Of a stretch of 37,643 nt of DNA, positions 8,391-17,769 are shown one piece after another. The notes beneath the pieces are model-generated. The model was not told the origin of the DNA. It was given only the letters and a program-made list of their open reading frames with translations, and searched no databases. Origin of the DNA: a virus; the IMG/VR virus record IMGVR_UViG_3300020450_000003, positions 1 through 37,643 of that record, one strand, 5' to 3'. The stretch's first letter is position 1. The number at the start of each line of letters is the position of its first letter. A program made the translations under genes and the position numbers.

Positions 8391-8831
8391 ATGTCGAGCG
8401 GTGGCGGTAGACGAAACAAAGAAACAACAATGCCAAAATTTATGGAAACAGCCATACAACAAGGCATTGGGATGGGAACAGACGCGGCGCAAGTTGGTTA
8501 TGTTCCGTATTATGGTCCTGACGTAGCGGCATTTTCGCCAATGCAAAATGCGGCATTTGCTGGAACGGATGCAATGGCGCAAGCTTTCGGTATGCCAACA
8601 GCGGGAAATCAATCATATTTTCCAGAAGCGACACAAATGGGTGGCGGCATGGGTTATTCATCGGGCGATATATATGACGCGGCAGTTTCTGAATTGCAAG
8701 CGAAACGACCCGCGCAAGCTGATTATATTGATAGTTTTGTTATTGATCCTGTTACTGGTCAGGCGGGTGCAAACGCACCAACACGACAACCAGTTGCAAT
8801 AGAAATGTCTGGCGGTAAAGGAGGCAAATAA
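8391..8831 (+). CDS. Small internal-virion-type protein
   Basis: This 146-aa protein is rich in Gly, Ala, Met and Gln. The segment YGPDVAAFSPMQNAAFAGTDAMAQAFG matches small proteins upstream of ejection-protein genes in marine phages. AAGGAG lies about 6 nt before the ATG. The stop overlaps the next start (TAATG). It has no catalytic motif and no membrane helix. It is probably a minor virion component ejected with DNA, by analogy with neighbouring genes. Confidence 0.55.
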   Translation: MSSGGGRRNKETTMPKFMETAIQQGIGMGTDAAQVGYVPYYGPDVAAFSPMQNAAFAGTDAMAQAFGMPTAGNQSYFPEATQMGGGMGYSSGDIYDAAVSELQAKRPAQADYIDSFVIDPVTGQAGANAPTRQPVAIEMSGGKGGK

Positions 8832-9460
8832 TGGCGGGAGCGGGAAACCCAAACATGATGGCTAACCCAATGAGCGGAAGCGTGTTTCAAAATGCGGCTA
8901 ACGCAACAAATATGGCGGGTGCGGCCTATGCTAATCCAAACGTTAATCAATTTATGAACCCATATCAGCAAAACGTTGTTGATAAAACATTGCGTGATGT
9001 TGGCAATGCGGCGCAAATGGGAATGAATACATTAGATGCTCAAGCGCAAGCGGCGGGTGCTTTTGGCGGTTCACGGCATGGCATACAAGGTGCTGAAGCA
9101 ATGAAAGGCTATCAACAGCAAGCATTAGACAAAGTTGGTCAATTAAATCAACAAGGTTACAACACCGCCATGAACAATGCATTTCAACAAGCCGCGGGTT
9201 TACAAGGCATCGGTCAACAAGCTTTCAATATGGGTCAAGCGATTACAAATCAACAAATGCAACAAGGCACAATGCAACAGCAATTGATGCAAAATTTATT
9301 GAATAATGCAAAAACACAATATGGCGGTTACACAGGACAACCTCAACAAGGTTTGAATACAATGCTTTCAGCCATATCAGCGCAACCGCAAGTTAGCGGC
9401 GAATCAGACAGTTACCAACCAGGAATTTTTGATTATATTATGGCGGCGGGAAGTTTTTAA
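8831..9460 (+). CDS. Internal virion / DNA ejection protein (small)
   Basis: This 209-aa protein is very rich in Gln, Asn, Ala and Met (for example NQQMQQGTMQQQLMQNLL). It carries the motif NPYQQNVVDKTLRDVGNAAQMG followed by LDAQAQAAGAFGGSRHG, which I recognise from putative DNA ejection proteins of podoviruses. It is predicted to be largely helical. GGAGG sits 5 nt before the ATG. Tight packing with genes on both sides points to coordinated late expression. It probably forms part of the channel or internal core released at infection. Confidence 0.6.
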   Translation: MAGAGNPNMMANPMSGSVFQNAANATNMAGAAYANPNVNQFMNPYQQNVVDKTLRDVGNAAQMGMNTLDAQAQAAGAFGGSRHGIQGAEAMKGYQQQALDKVGQLNQQGYNTAMNNAFQQAAGLQGIGQQAFNMGQAITNQQMQQGTMQQQLMQNLLNNAKTQYGGYTGQPQQGLNTMLSAISAQPQVSGESDSYQPGIFDYIMAAGSF

Positions 9461-10522
9461 ATGATTTTTGACAGTTTCATAAAACCCGATAAAAGAACAG
9501 GATTATCAATATTAAATAGATTAGGGCGTTCGGCGGCATTATTAAATCCTGTCAATCCAAATGTGGCAAATTATCTTGCAATGATGGATGACAGAAGTAA
9601 ACAAAACATTGCTCAAGAAACACGAAACACAACAATAAAAACGTTACAGCAAAAAGCAGAACAAGGCGATGCGTTGGCGGCTAGATTTTTGTCTGGCATA
9701 CAATCAGGAGCATTAAACCCGCAACAAGGAATGTCGGGTTATTTCAACGCATTACAATCGCAAGACCAATTCAATAGAACGCAATCGGCGGCAAAAGAAA
9801 AAACACAAATGGCATTAGATTTGCAAAAACAACAAGCCGAAAATGTTGCAACGTATTTAAAAGGAACAGGCAACGATGAATTGGCCGCTATGGTAATGGC
9901 AAACCCAGCACTTGCGGGTGAGGTAATGGGCGATTTGGCCGCGTTGAAAATGAAACCAACAACTGGCGGTTATTCAAAAGAGCAAATGTCAGCAATGCAA
10001 GCATTGCGAGGTGATGTTAGGAAAGACACAAAATTATATAAAGAGATTTCCGAAGGTTATGACGGCATTGAAGCATTTTATAATAATAGAGGCGCGGTTA
10101 GCGATTATGCGTTGGCCGTTGCGTTTGCTAAAATTCTCGATCCGGGCAGTGTAGCCAGAGAAGGTGAAGTTGCGGCTGTACAAAATGCGGGTGCAAAATT
10201 ACCAGCATTGAAACAAGCATTAGAAAATGCGGTTACAAATAAAGGTAAATTGCCCCCAGAAATTCGTGAAGAAATCGCAAGATTGGCAAGAGAAAAATTA
10301 ACGGCAATTTTACCACAAGCACAAGAAACATTAGACAGATATCAAGCGACAGCCGACAAATTGGGAATTGATTTCGAGGACATATATTATGGCCCAATGT
10401 TTGAGGAGCCTGATGCAGTCGTACCGCAAAAAATTCCTGAAAACGTTGCTCAATTGGGCATAACGCAAGACGATTGGGAATTAATGACACTTGATGAAAA
10501 ACGAGAATTTTTGGAGATGTAA
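9461..10522 (+). CDS. Internal virion / DNA ejection protein (middle)
   Basis: This is a 353-aa, mostly helical, Ala/Gln/Lys-rich protein. The segment ALAVAFAKILDPGSVAREGEVAAVQNAG is a hallmark found in ejection-type proteins of many podoviruses and in some tape-like proteins. The last third (DDWELMTLDEKREFLEM) is acidic and may contact the next protein. The start follows the previous stop immediately. No lytic enzyme motif was seen. The ejection role is inferred from the motif and from its position between the small and large internal proteins. Confidence 0.6.
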   Translation: MIFDSFIKPDKRTGLSILNRLGRSAALLNPVNPNVANYLAMMDDRSKQNIAQETRNTTIKTLQQKAEQGDALAARFLSGIQSGALNPQQGMSGYFNALQSQDQFNRTQSAAKEKTQMALDLQKQQAENVATYLKGTGNDELAAMVMANPALAGEVMGDLAALKMKPTTGGYSKEQMSAMQALRGDVRKDTKLYKEISEGYDGIEAFYNNRGAVSDYALAVAFAKILDPGSVAREGEVAAVQNAGAKLPALKQALENAVTNKGKLPPEIREEIARLAREKLTAILPQAQETLDRYQATADKLGIDFEDIYYGPMFEEPDAVVPQKIPENVAQLGITQDDWELMTLDEKREFLEM

Positions 10523-12463
10523 GTGGCTTTATCTGAAGAACAACAAGCAATTCTTGATCGTGTTCGAGAAAAACGAGCAAAAAAAGAAAAAGTAAAAGCT
10601 GAAACCCCAACACAAAGGGGGCGAATGTTTGCTCAAGGCTTAACGTTTGGTTTCGCTGATGAAATAGAAGCGGCTGTCAAATCTTTAGGCAAACGCGAAT
10701 ATAAAGATTTGGTAAAAGAAATAAGAACATTAAATAAAGCTTATTCGGACGCAAACCCAATAAAAGCATTAGGTTATGAATTGGGCGGTGCCGCATTGCC
10801 AAGCATGATTGCGGGTTTATTTACTGGTGGCGCGGGTGCGGCGGCGGGTGCGGGTCGTGTATTGTCAAAATATCCTGCATTGGCAAAAGTTGCGGCGGCA
10901 TATGCACCAACAACAATGAAAGGTGCAATCAAAGCGGGAGCGGCAAGCGGTGCGGCTTATGGCGCGGGAACATCTGAAGGTGATATTGCTGACAGAGCGC
11001 AAAGGGCGGCAATTGGCGGTGTGACAGGTGGCGCAATTGGCGGCGCGGCACAAAAAGCGATGCCATTTTTAGAAAAAGCGGTTACAAAACCTACAGACGC
11101 GATATTGAGAAAATTAGGCGGCAGAAATGCAAGCCGTGTTGATTCCGAAGCAAGACGCATTGTTAGCGATGGAATGTTGGAAGTTGACGAAGTGCTTGAA
11201 GACGCGGCAAAAGGTCGTTCGTTAGCAACAAACCCAAATATCGGTGAAGACTTGCGCTCATACAGAGCAACAGGTGGTCGAGCCGCAACAATATTAAAAG
11301 ACTCATTAGATGATAAAACAGTGGGTCGAAGTTTACGACAAAACGTTGTTGCTGAAATTCAAGATAAATTGTCAGAAATAAAAGACCCGAATTTGTTAAA
11401 GAAAATAACAATGGATGAGGACGCGGCAAAAGCATTAGAAAGAAAAGCATATTCTAAATTTGACGATATAGACGCAAACGCCGCCGTTCTGGAAGCATTG
11501 AAAAAAGCAATTAAGCGTGTTCCGTCAGCAAAAAAAGATATTGATGATTTGTTTCAAGCAAAAACAGGATCAAAAGCAGTTTCGTTTGATAAAGAAACTG
11601 GCGAAATTATATTGGCTGAAGGAATATCAGTCGGTGAAGTTGAAGCCGTTCGCCGCACAATAAGAGATTTGGCGAACAGTAAATTTGATAAGAAAAAAGG
11701 AACGGTGGCATCTTATATCGCTGAAGCACAAGACGAATTAAAATCATCGTTAAATGCACAATCAAAAGATTTGAGAAAAACAAGAGCAGACGCGGCAAAA
11801 TTAAGAACATCGCGGGAAGCATTTGACGGTGGGCGCAAAGCGTTTGGCAAACAAGCCGCAGATATAGACATTGAATTTAATTCTATTGCAAGCAATCCTG
11901 ATAAATTAAAAGCATATCGAACGGGATTTATGCAAGCAATTCGTGACAAAATGACTTCTACTTCTAGAAAAAGTTTTCTTGAAAATATTAAAAATCAAGA
12001 AAGCAAAGAAGGACAAATTTTTAAACGTATTTTCCCAGATCAATCATTTGATGAAATTGAGGATATGTTAGAAACCGTTTCACGATTTAATACAGCAAAT
12101 AAAACAATTCAAGGCGGTTCACAAACACCAGTAACGCAAGCAAGACAAGCAAGACAAGGCGCGGACGTCAGCATGGGTGATATAATAGAAAGCGTTTCAA
12201 GCCCAATTGCGTTTGCAAGAACAACTCAAAAAGTTGCAAAACAATTGCGTCCTGATTTGACAGATGCAGAACGCGAAGCAGTGGTTAGAATTATGACAAC
12301 AACAAATCGTGATGAATTATTAAAAGCATTACAAGATAATACAATGACCGCACAGCTTCAAGATTTAGTGGAACGCGCCGTTCGAATGGTTAGACAAGGC
12401 GCACAACAAGGATCAATTGCGGCTGCAGCGCCACCATTAAGTGGAATCTTTGGAAATAGATAG
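10523..12463 (+). CDS. Large internal virion / DNA ejection protein
   Basis: This 646-aa protein starts at GTG with TTGGAG 7 nt upstream. After a charged N-terminus it has RGRMFAQGLTFGFADEIEAAV. It then has a long Ala/Gly-rich hydrophobic stretch (about residues 85-180: LPSMIAGLFTGGAGAAAGAG and further AGAA/GGA repeats) that could insert in the host envelope. The rest is helical, with coiled-coil-like Lys/Glu/Asp periodicity. This layout resembles P22 gp16/gp20-type ejection proteins. No transglycosylase signature is visible. It lies directly before the portal. Confidence 0.6.
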   Translation: MALSEEQQAILDRVREKRAKKEKVKAETPTQRGRMFAQGLTFGFADEIEAAVKSLGKREYKDLVKEIRTLNKAYSDANPIKALGYELGGAALPSMIAGLFTGGAGAAAGAGRVLSKYPALAKVAAAYAPTTMKGAIKAGAASGAAYGAGTSEGDIADRAQRAAIGGVTGGAIGGAAQKAMPFLEKAVTKPTDAILRKLGGRNASRVDSEARRIVSDGMLEVDEVLEDAAKGRSLATNPNIGEDLRSYRATGGRAATILKDSLDDKTVGRSLRQNVVAEIQDKLSEIKDPNLLKKITMDEDAAKALERKAYSKFDDIDANAAVLEALKKAIKRVPSAKKDIDDLFQAKTGSKAVSFDKETGEIILAEGISVGEVEAVRRTIRDLANSKFDKKKGTVASYIAEAQDELKSSLNAQSKDLRKTRADAAKLRTSREAFDGGRKAFGKQAADIDIEFNSIASNPDKLKAYRTGFMQAIRDKMTSTSRKSFLENIKNQESKEGQIFKRIFPDQSFDEIEDMLETVSRFNTANKTIQGGSQTPVTQARQARQGADVSMGDIIESVSSPIAFARTTQKVAKQLRPDLTDAEREAVVRIMTTTNRDELLKALQDNTMTAQLQDLVERAVRMVRQGAQQGSIAAAAPPLSGIFGNR

Positions 12464-12472
12464 GACATTTAC

Positions 12473-14572
12473 ATGGAATTAAAAAAATTAGATGGTTTAG
12501 AAATTGAAAACATCGTTTCCAAAGCAATAAATGATGCCACTGATTTTATAGACAGTGAAATTGAACCGCAAAGAATAAAAGCACAAAGATATTTTGATGG
12601 CGAAGTTGACATTGGTCATGAGGATGGCAGAAGCAAAGTCGTTGCAACAAAATGTCGTGAAGCTGTAAGAGGAATAAAACCATCTATTCAGCGTGTTTTT
12701 CTTACAAACGACAAGCCAGTTGAATTTGTGCCGCGAGGTCCCGAGGACGTAGCAACGGCAGAACAAGCAACATCATATATTTCATACAAATTTGCACAGC
12801 ATGACGGGTACAGAGTGCTTTCGGACGTGTTCCAAGATGCGCTCGTAAAAAAAGCGGGAATTGCGTATGTTTATTATGATACAGAAACCAGACAAGAAAT
12901 TGAAACTCACGTTGGAATAAATGATGATGTGTTTTCTTTTCTTGCGGCTCAAGAAAATGCCGAAATTATAGAACATACAGAAACACAAGAATTGTTTGAA
13001 GACGAAACTGGAAATCAAGTCATGCAAACAAAGCATGATGTAAAAATTGGAACGTCTTATGAACAAGGCGACATAACAATTCAATCGTTGCCGCCAGAGG
13101 ATTTTTTTGTAGATAGAAACGCTCGTTCATTAGATGATTTTTATGTTGTCGGTCATACAAGCGAAATGACAGTTGCCGATTTGTTAGCAATGGGTTTTTC
13201 ATTAGATGATATACAAGATATTGATTATGGAAATTACAGCGTAACAGATGACGAAGCAGAATTTGAAAGACGCAATTTTGCTGTCGATGAAAGTGAAGAC
13301 GAAAACATTAGCGCGGCATCTAAAAAAATAAGCGTAACAAATGCGTTTATGAAATTAGATGTGGAAGGAACAGGCGTTCCAAAATTGTATCAATTTATTT
13401 GTGCGGGAAGCGAATTTAAAATTTTAGATTTCTATGAAGCGGACGAAGTTCCATATGCAATTTTTGAATGTGATCCAGAGCCACACGCTTTCTTTGGTTC
13501 ATCTTTGGTTGATTTGGTAATTAATGATCAAGACGCGGCAACATCAATGCTTAGAGGTGTATTAGATAACGTTGCACTGACAAACAATCCAGGCGTTCAA
13601 GTAATGGAAGGTCAAGCAAAAATAGAGGATTTGTTGAATAACGAAATCGGCAGAATTGTTAGAGTGTCAAACCCAAATGCAATAACTGAAATGTCGATAC
13701 CGTTTACCGCGGGAAGCACATTACCCGCATTGCAATATTTTGATCAATTGGTTGATAACAAAACAGGCGTTTCAAAAATGGCGCAAGGTTTAGACCCGAA
13801 TGTTTTAAAATCAACAACAGCAACCGCCATTGCGGCATCACAAAATGGGCAAACAGGACAAGCGGAAGTTATTGCTAGAAATTTTGCCGAAGGTGGCATG
13901 AAGCAAATGTTTTCATTGATGTTGCGATTGATGGTTAAAAACGGCAATGAAGTTGAAATGATGCGTTTGAATGGGTCGTTCGTACCAGTGAACCCAAAAG
14001 GTTGGGAAGCTGAAATGGATTTGATTGTTAACGTTGGTATTGGTAACGGTCGAGAAAATGAAAGAATGACTGTTTTACAACAAGCGTTAAATATTCAACA
14101 GCAAATATATCAAGCATATGGCGCACAAAATGGCATTGTGACATTGACGCAAATTAGAAACACGCTTGCCGATATTCTTGCAATTGGTGGTGTTAGAAAT
14201 GCTGATAGGTATTTTATGCCGATGACACCAGAAGTTGAACAAATGATGATTACAAACGCGCAAGCAAATCAACAAAGATTAGCATCGCAACAACAAGACC
14301 CAAATCAAGCATATCTCGCCGCAGAACAAATGAAATCTAACAATGATTTGGCAAAAGCAAAAATGCAAACTGATTTTAAAATGCATGAACTAGGAATGAA
14401 AGATGATTTGGAACGCGATAAGATGGTTCAAGATATCGCAGTGAAATTTGCCGAAATGATTGGTAAATATGACACTGCAATTGATATTGAGGGAATTAAA
14501 GCAGAACAAAATCGTCCTCGTGAACACAACGAAGCAATGAAAACAGCGGGTATGAATGGACAAGGATATTGA
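12473..14572 (+). CDS. Portal protein
   Basis: This 699-aa protein forms the dodecameric DNA-entry ring at one capsid vertex. I recognise the podovirus portal order: YFDGEVDIGHEDGRSKVVATKCREAV near the N-terminus, IKPSIQRVFLTNDKPVEF, VKKAGIAYVYYDT, LPPEDFFVDRNARSLDD, then a stem region with LRGVLDNVALTNNPGV and KSTTATAIAASQNGQ. The C-terminal barrel region (from about 600) is Gln- and Met-rich and charged. TAGGACA lies upstream of the ATG. The scaffold and capsid follow, as expected for a head operon. The stop overlaps the next small gene by 17 nt. Confidence 0.85.
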   Translation: MELKKLDGLEIENIVSKAINDATDFIDSEIEPQRIKAQRYFDGEVDIGHEDGRSKVVATKCREAVRGIKPSIQRVFLTNDKPVEFVPRGPEDVATAEQATSYISYKFAQHDGYRVLSDVFQDALVKKAGIAYVYYDTETRQEIETHVGINDDVFSFLAAQENAEIIEHTETQELFEDETGNQVMQTKHDVKIGTSYEQGDITIQSLPPEDFFVDRNARSLDDFYVVGHTSEMTVADLLAMGFSLDDIQDIDYGNYSVTDDEAEFERRNFAVDESEDENISAASKKISVTNAFMKLDVEGTGVPKLYQFICAGSEFKILDFYEADEVPYAIFECDPEPHAFFGSSLVDLVINDQDAATSMLRGVLDNVALTNNPGVQVMEGQAKIEDLLNNEIGRIVRVSNPNAITEMSIPFTAGSTLPALQYFDQLVDNKTGVSKMAQGLDPNVLKSTTATAIAASQNGQTGQAEVIARNFAEGGMKQMFSLMLRLMVKNGNEVEMMRLNGSFVPVNPKGWEAEMDLIVNVGIGNGRENERMTVLQQALNIQQQIYQAYGAQNGIVTLTQIRNTLADILAIGGVRNADRYFMPMTPEVEQMMITNAQANQQRLASQQQDPNQAYLAAEQMKSNNDLAKAKMQTDFKMHELGMKDDLERDKMVQDIAVKFAEMIGKYDTAIDIEGIKAEQNRPREHNEAMKTAGMNGQGY

Positions 14573-14801
14573 AAAATCAGCAAAAAAAGCGCAAGCATTG
14601 CTGTCAAATACAACGTTTATTGAAACAATGAAGGATTTACGAAACGACCAAATGTTGAGTTTCGCAAATAGCAGTGCCAACGAAACGGAACAACGTGAGG
14701 ATGCTCATGCCGTTTTGCGGGCGTTAAATTTAATCGAAGCGAAGTTGCAAGCGAAAGTTGACGCAATGACGCTCATAACGAAGGGAAAGCACCGTGGCTG
14801 A
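14556..14801 (+). CDS. Small helical head-module protein
   Basis: This 81-aa charged protein is predicted to be all helical (DKDIEKSAKKAQALLSN, then AHAVLRALNLIEAKLQAK). It overlaps both the portal stop and the GTG start of the scaffold gene, which is typical of tightly coupled head genes. There is no recognisable domain. Similar small genes between portal and scaffold occur in related podoviruses. It may be an assembly cofactor, but nothing in the sequence shows it. Confidence 0.55.
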   Translation: MDKDIEKSAKKAQALLSNTTFIETMKDLRNDQMLSFANSSANETEQREDAHAVLRALNLIEAKLQAKVDAMTLITKGKHRG

Positions 14802-15801
14802 AGAAACGACTAACCCAATAGACGGCGATAATATTGAGGCGGTCGCCGCAAGTCTATTTGAAACACCTCAAAATCCTGAGAATGAAGAAACCGAAACTGT
14901 AGAAGCAACTGAAGACACTCAGACGGAAGCAGTGGAAGAACCAACAGACGAACAGGATGATATCGAAGCATCAAGCGATATTGATGAAAACATAGATGAT
15001 GCTGAGGAAGTTGAAACCGAAAGTCAGGACGTTTTTGACATGGTTTTTGAAGTGCCAGTTGATGGCAAAACAGAAAGCCGCACTGTCAAAGAACTAATCC
15101 AAGGGTTTTCGGGGCAAAAATACATCCAAAAAGGCATGGCTGAAAATGCTGAGAACAGGAAAACGCTCGATGAGGAGCGCAGTTCATTAGATGCAGAAAA
15201 AGCCGCATTTGCCCAACGCATGACTGAAATCTCTAAAATTAGTGAACAAATGCAAAACGGTGATTTACCTAAAATCATACCATACCCTGATCAAAGTTTG
15301 CAGATTACCGATCCGATGGAATTTAATTTGCAAGCTGAAAATCATAGGCGGTCAGTTGATGAACGCAACGCATGGGTTGCGAAATACAATCAAGCTGAAG
15401 AGGAAAGGTTTAAAATCGAAAAGGAGCAAAATGATCGGTTCGTTGCAAACGAATTAGGCAAAGTAGGCGATTGGTGGCCTGAATTTGCTGATCCATCGAA
15501 ACGTGAAACTTTATTGTTAGATTTGAAAAAAGAAACAATGGAAATTTACGGCTTTTCGGATGCAGATATGGCAACAGTTCGCACAAATGGCGAATTGCGT
15601 ATCATGTCGGACGCGCTCAAATACCGCAAAATTTTAGCACAAAAAGACACGGCTAAACAAAAAGCGGCAAAAGCTCCACCTGTCAAAGCAACAAATAAAC
15701 GTGTAGCGGCGGCGGGTAAAGCAAGGAACGCTAAAGATAGATTGGGAAGGATGCGGGAAACTGGTAGCGTCGATGACGTTGCTAAATTTTTAGAAATGTA
15801 A
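14794..15801 (+). CDS. Capsid scaffolding protein
   Basis: This 335-aa protein starts at GTG with AAGGGAAAG upstream. Its first 90 residues are extremely acidic (Glu/Asp/Thr-rich). A heptad-like coiled coil follows (about 110-160: NRKTLDEERSSLDAEKAAFAQ), then a basic C-terminus (KAAKAPPVKATNKRVAAAGK). This acidic-coil-basic layout and the placement between portal and capsid genes are those of scaffolds that guide procapsid assembly. The basic tail is the expected capsid-binding end. No protease motif is visible. Confidence 0.75.
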   Translation: MAEETTNPIDGDNIEAVAASLFETPQNPENEETETVEATEDTQTEAVEEPTDEQDDIEASSDIDENIDDAEEVETESQDVFDMVFEVPVDGKTESRTVKELIQGFSGQKYIQKGMAENAENRKTLDEERSSLDAEKAAFAQRMTEISKISEQMQNGDLPKIIPYPDQSLQITDPMEFNLQAENHRRSVDERNAWVAKYNQAEEERFKIEKEQNDRFVANELGKVGDWWPEFADPSKRETLLLDLKKETMEIYGFSDADMATVRTNGELRIMSDALKYRKILAQKDTAKQKAAKAPPVKATNKRVAAAGKARNAKDRLGRMRETGSVDDVAKFLEM

Positions 15802-15822
15802 CTTTGCCAAGAGGAAAATAAA

Positions 15823-16782
15823 ATGGCTGTAGCAAGTGACACAAACGAAACATATAATGTTTCAACTATAAGAGAGGATTTATCGGAAGCGATGGCTTCG
15901 ATAACGCCAACTGAAACTATTTTTATGACAACAATCGGATCGCGTAATGTTGACAACACTTATTTCGAGTGGAGTGAAGTCGACCTCGCGGCGGCGGCAG
16001 ACAATCGTCAGATAGAGGGCGATACTGGTTTGGCGAACGATGCTCCTACCAACGCGGTAAGAAAAGGGAATTATACCCAGATCAGTACCAAAACGGTGGA
16101 AGTATCATCAACTAACCAAGCCGTTAATGGAGTAGCAAATGCTCAAACCGTTGCAAAGCAGGTTGCTTACAAATTGTCGGAATTAAAGCGCGACATGGAA
16201 AAAATGCTTCTTGATAACGTAGCGGCAAACGCGGGTGCTTCTGGCACAGCGCGAGCAAGTGCTGGTCTTCCCGCATTTTTGACAACAAACGTTGATCGCG
16301 GCACTGGTGGTGCAGATGGCACAACATCAGGCACAGGGTCAGCGGGTTCTGTAAATGCGGCGGCTACCGATGGAACAGCTAGACCAATTACTGAAGCAAT
16401 GCTTAAAACAGTGATTGCGAATTGTTGGGATCAAGGTGCAACACCTTCAATCGTTCTTTGTGGATCATCACAAAAACAAACGATTTCGGGTTTCACTGGC
16501 AACGCAACAAAGTTCCAAGAAGTAGACGGAAAGCGTTTAACAGCCGCGGTTGATATCTACGTTTCCGATTTTGGAACGCTTCAGATAACGCCCTCGCGTC
16601 ATATCCGTACCCGTGACGTGGCGGTACTGGACCCATCATATGCGGAAGTTGCATATCTACAGACTGCTAAGCAAGAAGCACTTGCTAAAATTGGTCTGTC
16701 AGAGCGCCGCTTGATTTCTTGCGAATTTGGTTTGCAAGTGACAAGTGAAAAAGCGCATGGTATGGTTGCGGACGTTTCATAG
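15823..16782 (+). CDS. Major capsid protein (DUF5309/SU10-type, HK97 fold)
   Basis: This 319-aa protein begins NVSTIREDLSEAMASITPTETIFMTTIG, the hallmark of the DUF5309/SU10-type capsid family. Further typical blocks are TYFEWSEVDL, QISTKTVEVSSTNQAV, AYKLSELKRDMEKMLLDN, TIVLCGSSQKQTISGF-like (residues about 212-227) and a C-terminal DPSYAEVAYL...ISCEFGLQVTSEKAHG. There is no N-terminal prodomain long enough to need a protease, matching the separate scaffold. AGAGGA precedes the ATG. A strong terminator directly follows, as expected for a highly expressed gene. Confidence 0.88.
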   Translation: MAVASDTNETYNVSTIREDLSEAMASITPTETIFMTTIGSRNVDNTYFEWSEVDLAAAADNRQIEGDTGLANDAPTNAVRKGNYTQISTKTVEVSSTNQAVNGVANAQTVAKQVAYKLSELKRDMEKMLLDNVAANAGASGTARASAGLPAFLTTNVDRGTGGADGTTSGTGSAGSVNAAATDGTARPITEAMLKTVIANCWDQGATPSIVLCGSSQKQTISGFTGNATKFQEVDGKRLTAAVDIYVSDFGTLQITPSRHIRTRDVAVLDPSYAEVAYLQTAKQEALAKIGLSERRLISCEFGLQVTSEKAHGMVADVS

Positions 16783-16791
16783 TGTAACTTA

Positions 16792-16816
16792 GGGGGGTTT
16801 GCGCCCCCCTTTTTTT
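16792..16816 (+). terminator. Rho-independent terminator after capsid gene
   Basis: GGGGGG (16792-16797), a 6-nt loop, CCCCCC (16804-16809) and seven T residues form a compact intrinsic terminator. It would limit read-through from capsid mRNA into the connector and lysis genes. Those genes continue on the same strand without an obvious new promoter, so partial termination is likely. Confidence 0.85.
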
Positions 16817-16828
16817 AAAGGACAGGTA

Positions 16829-17077
16829 ATGAAAATAAAAATAACATCCGATAGAAACCCATGGGTCAACGGAATGAAATGCGCTGAGGGGCAAGAATTA
16901 GACGTAAGCGATGCTGATGCAAAGATATTAATTGCGGGTGGCATGGCTGTAATGGCTAACGAACCAAAAAGAGCAAGAAACAAAAAAGGGCAATTGATCG
17001 CTGATAATCCTGACACGCCAGAAAATGAAGCGTGGGAAGGCGGCAAAGCGCCAAAGAAAAAGAAAACAAAAAAATGA
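16829..17077 (+). CDS. Small head-module protein with basic C-terminus
   Basis: This 82-aa protein starts at ATG 16829, 8 nt after AAAGGACAGG; an earlier in-frame ATG at 16799 lies in the terminator and is rejected. KITSDRNPWVNGMKCAEGQELDVSDADAKILIAGGMA resembles small proteins after capsid genes. The C-terminus is a poly-Lys tail (KAPKKKKTKK). The stop overlaps the next ATG (ATGA). The function is unknown; head completion or DNA contact would fit the position and charge. Confidence 0.6.
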   Translation: MKIKITSDRNPWVNGMKCAEGQELDVSDADAKILIAGGMAVMANEPKRARNKKGQLIADNPDTPENEAWEGGKAPKKKKTKK

Positions 17078-17361
17078 CATATCATCCAGAAATAGAAACG
17101 CGATTTTTTGATGAGGATGGCAAGATTATCGTCAACAGAAAACAAGACGTTCAAGATATATTAGATTTCAACAAAGAACGAAATATTGATGGCCACAATA
17201 AAAAATCAGATATGCGATTGGTTGGCAGTATACCGTTCACTGTCATTGAAATGTGGATGAAAGAAAGCGGCGAACGTTTGGGAAGTGAAGCGTTTGCTGA
17301 ATATGTAAAAAAGAAATTGCAAAGCGGAGAATTTTCTAAATTGATTGCAAACGGTTATTAA
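17074..17361 (+). CDS. Conserved small phage protein
   Basis: This 95-aa protein starts at the ATGA overlap with the previous gene. It contains KQDVQDILDFNKERN and MRLVGSIPFTVIEMWMKESGERLG...KKLQSGEFSKLIANGY. This pattern (a DVxxIL-xNK block, a SIPxxVxExW block and a C-terminal LxDxxF-like end) is common in marine podoviruses after the capsid gene. It has no membrane helix and no catalytic motif. It may be a head-tail connector component; that is positional inference. Confidence 0.6.
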   Translation: MTYHPEIETRFFDEDGKIIVNRKQDVQDILDFNKERNIDGHNKKSDMRLVGSIPFTVIEMWMKESGERLGSEAFAEYVKKKLQSGEFSKLIANGY

Positions 17362-17362
17362 A

Positions 17363-17767
17363 ATGGAACTGCCAAAGGTCAATATTGCAGTAATTGGCGT
17401 TGTTTGTTCTAGCTTGGGCGGCATGGTTTGGTATGCCAGTGAACAAGCTTCTATCATTGCAAATTTGGAAGAAACGGTGGCTGTCCTCGATGCCCAAAGC
17501 AATACGACCGATAAAGTTAATATGTTGCGGGATATTGAACAAAATACTGAAAATATAGAGGATATTATTGACTATATAAGCGAGGTAGAGGAAGACGGCG
17601 GCGAAACAATATCGGAAATATATGACGAATTTGAGGAGATATACGAAACCCAAGAAGGTTTTCTTTTAAAATTCAATCAAATTATTAAATTACAAGCACG
17701 AATAAAAACTTTAGAAAATACAATTGATTTTTTGGCAAGACGGCCAACAATGTCCGATGGTAGATAA
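17363..17767 (+). CDS. N-terminally membrane-anchored coiled-coil protein (spanin-like)
   Basis: This 134-aa protein has its best start at ATG 17363; a TTG at 17345 is in frame. Residues 5-24 (VNIAVIGVVCSSLGGMVWYA) form one transmembrane or signal-anchor helix. The rest is acidic and heptad-like (NLEETVAVLDAQ..., DIEQNTENIEDIIDYIS..., LQARIKTLENTIDFL). That layout fits an inner-membrane spanin subunit or a lysis accessory protein. The gene opens a run of membrane proteins that leads to the holin and endolysin. No paired outer-membrane lipoprotein is seen, so the role is uncertain. Confidence 0.6.
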   Translation: MELPKVNIAVIGVVCSSLGGMVWYASEQASIIANLEETVAVLDAQSNTTDKVNMLRDIEQNTENIEDIIDYISEVEEDGGETISEIYDEFEEIYETQEGFLLKFNQIIKLQARIKTLENTIDFLARRPTMSDGR

Positions 17768-17769
17768 CA

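Noticed and set aside
16799-16828. Upstream start ATG 16799 for the gene after the capsid
   Set aside because: It lies in the loop and stem of the terminator; ATG 16829 has a Shine-Dalgarno sequence.
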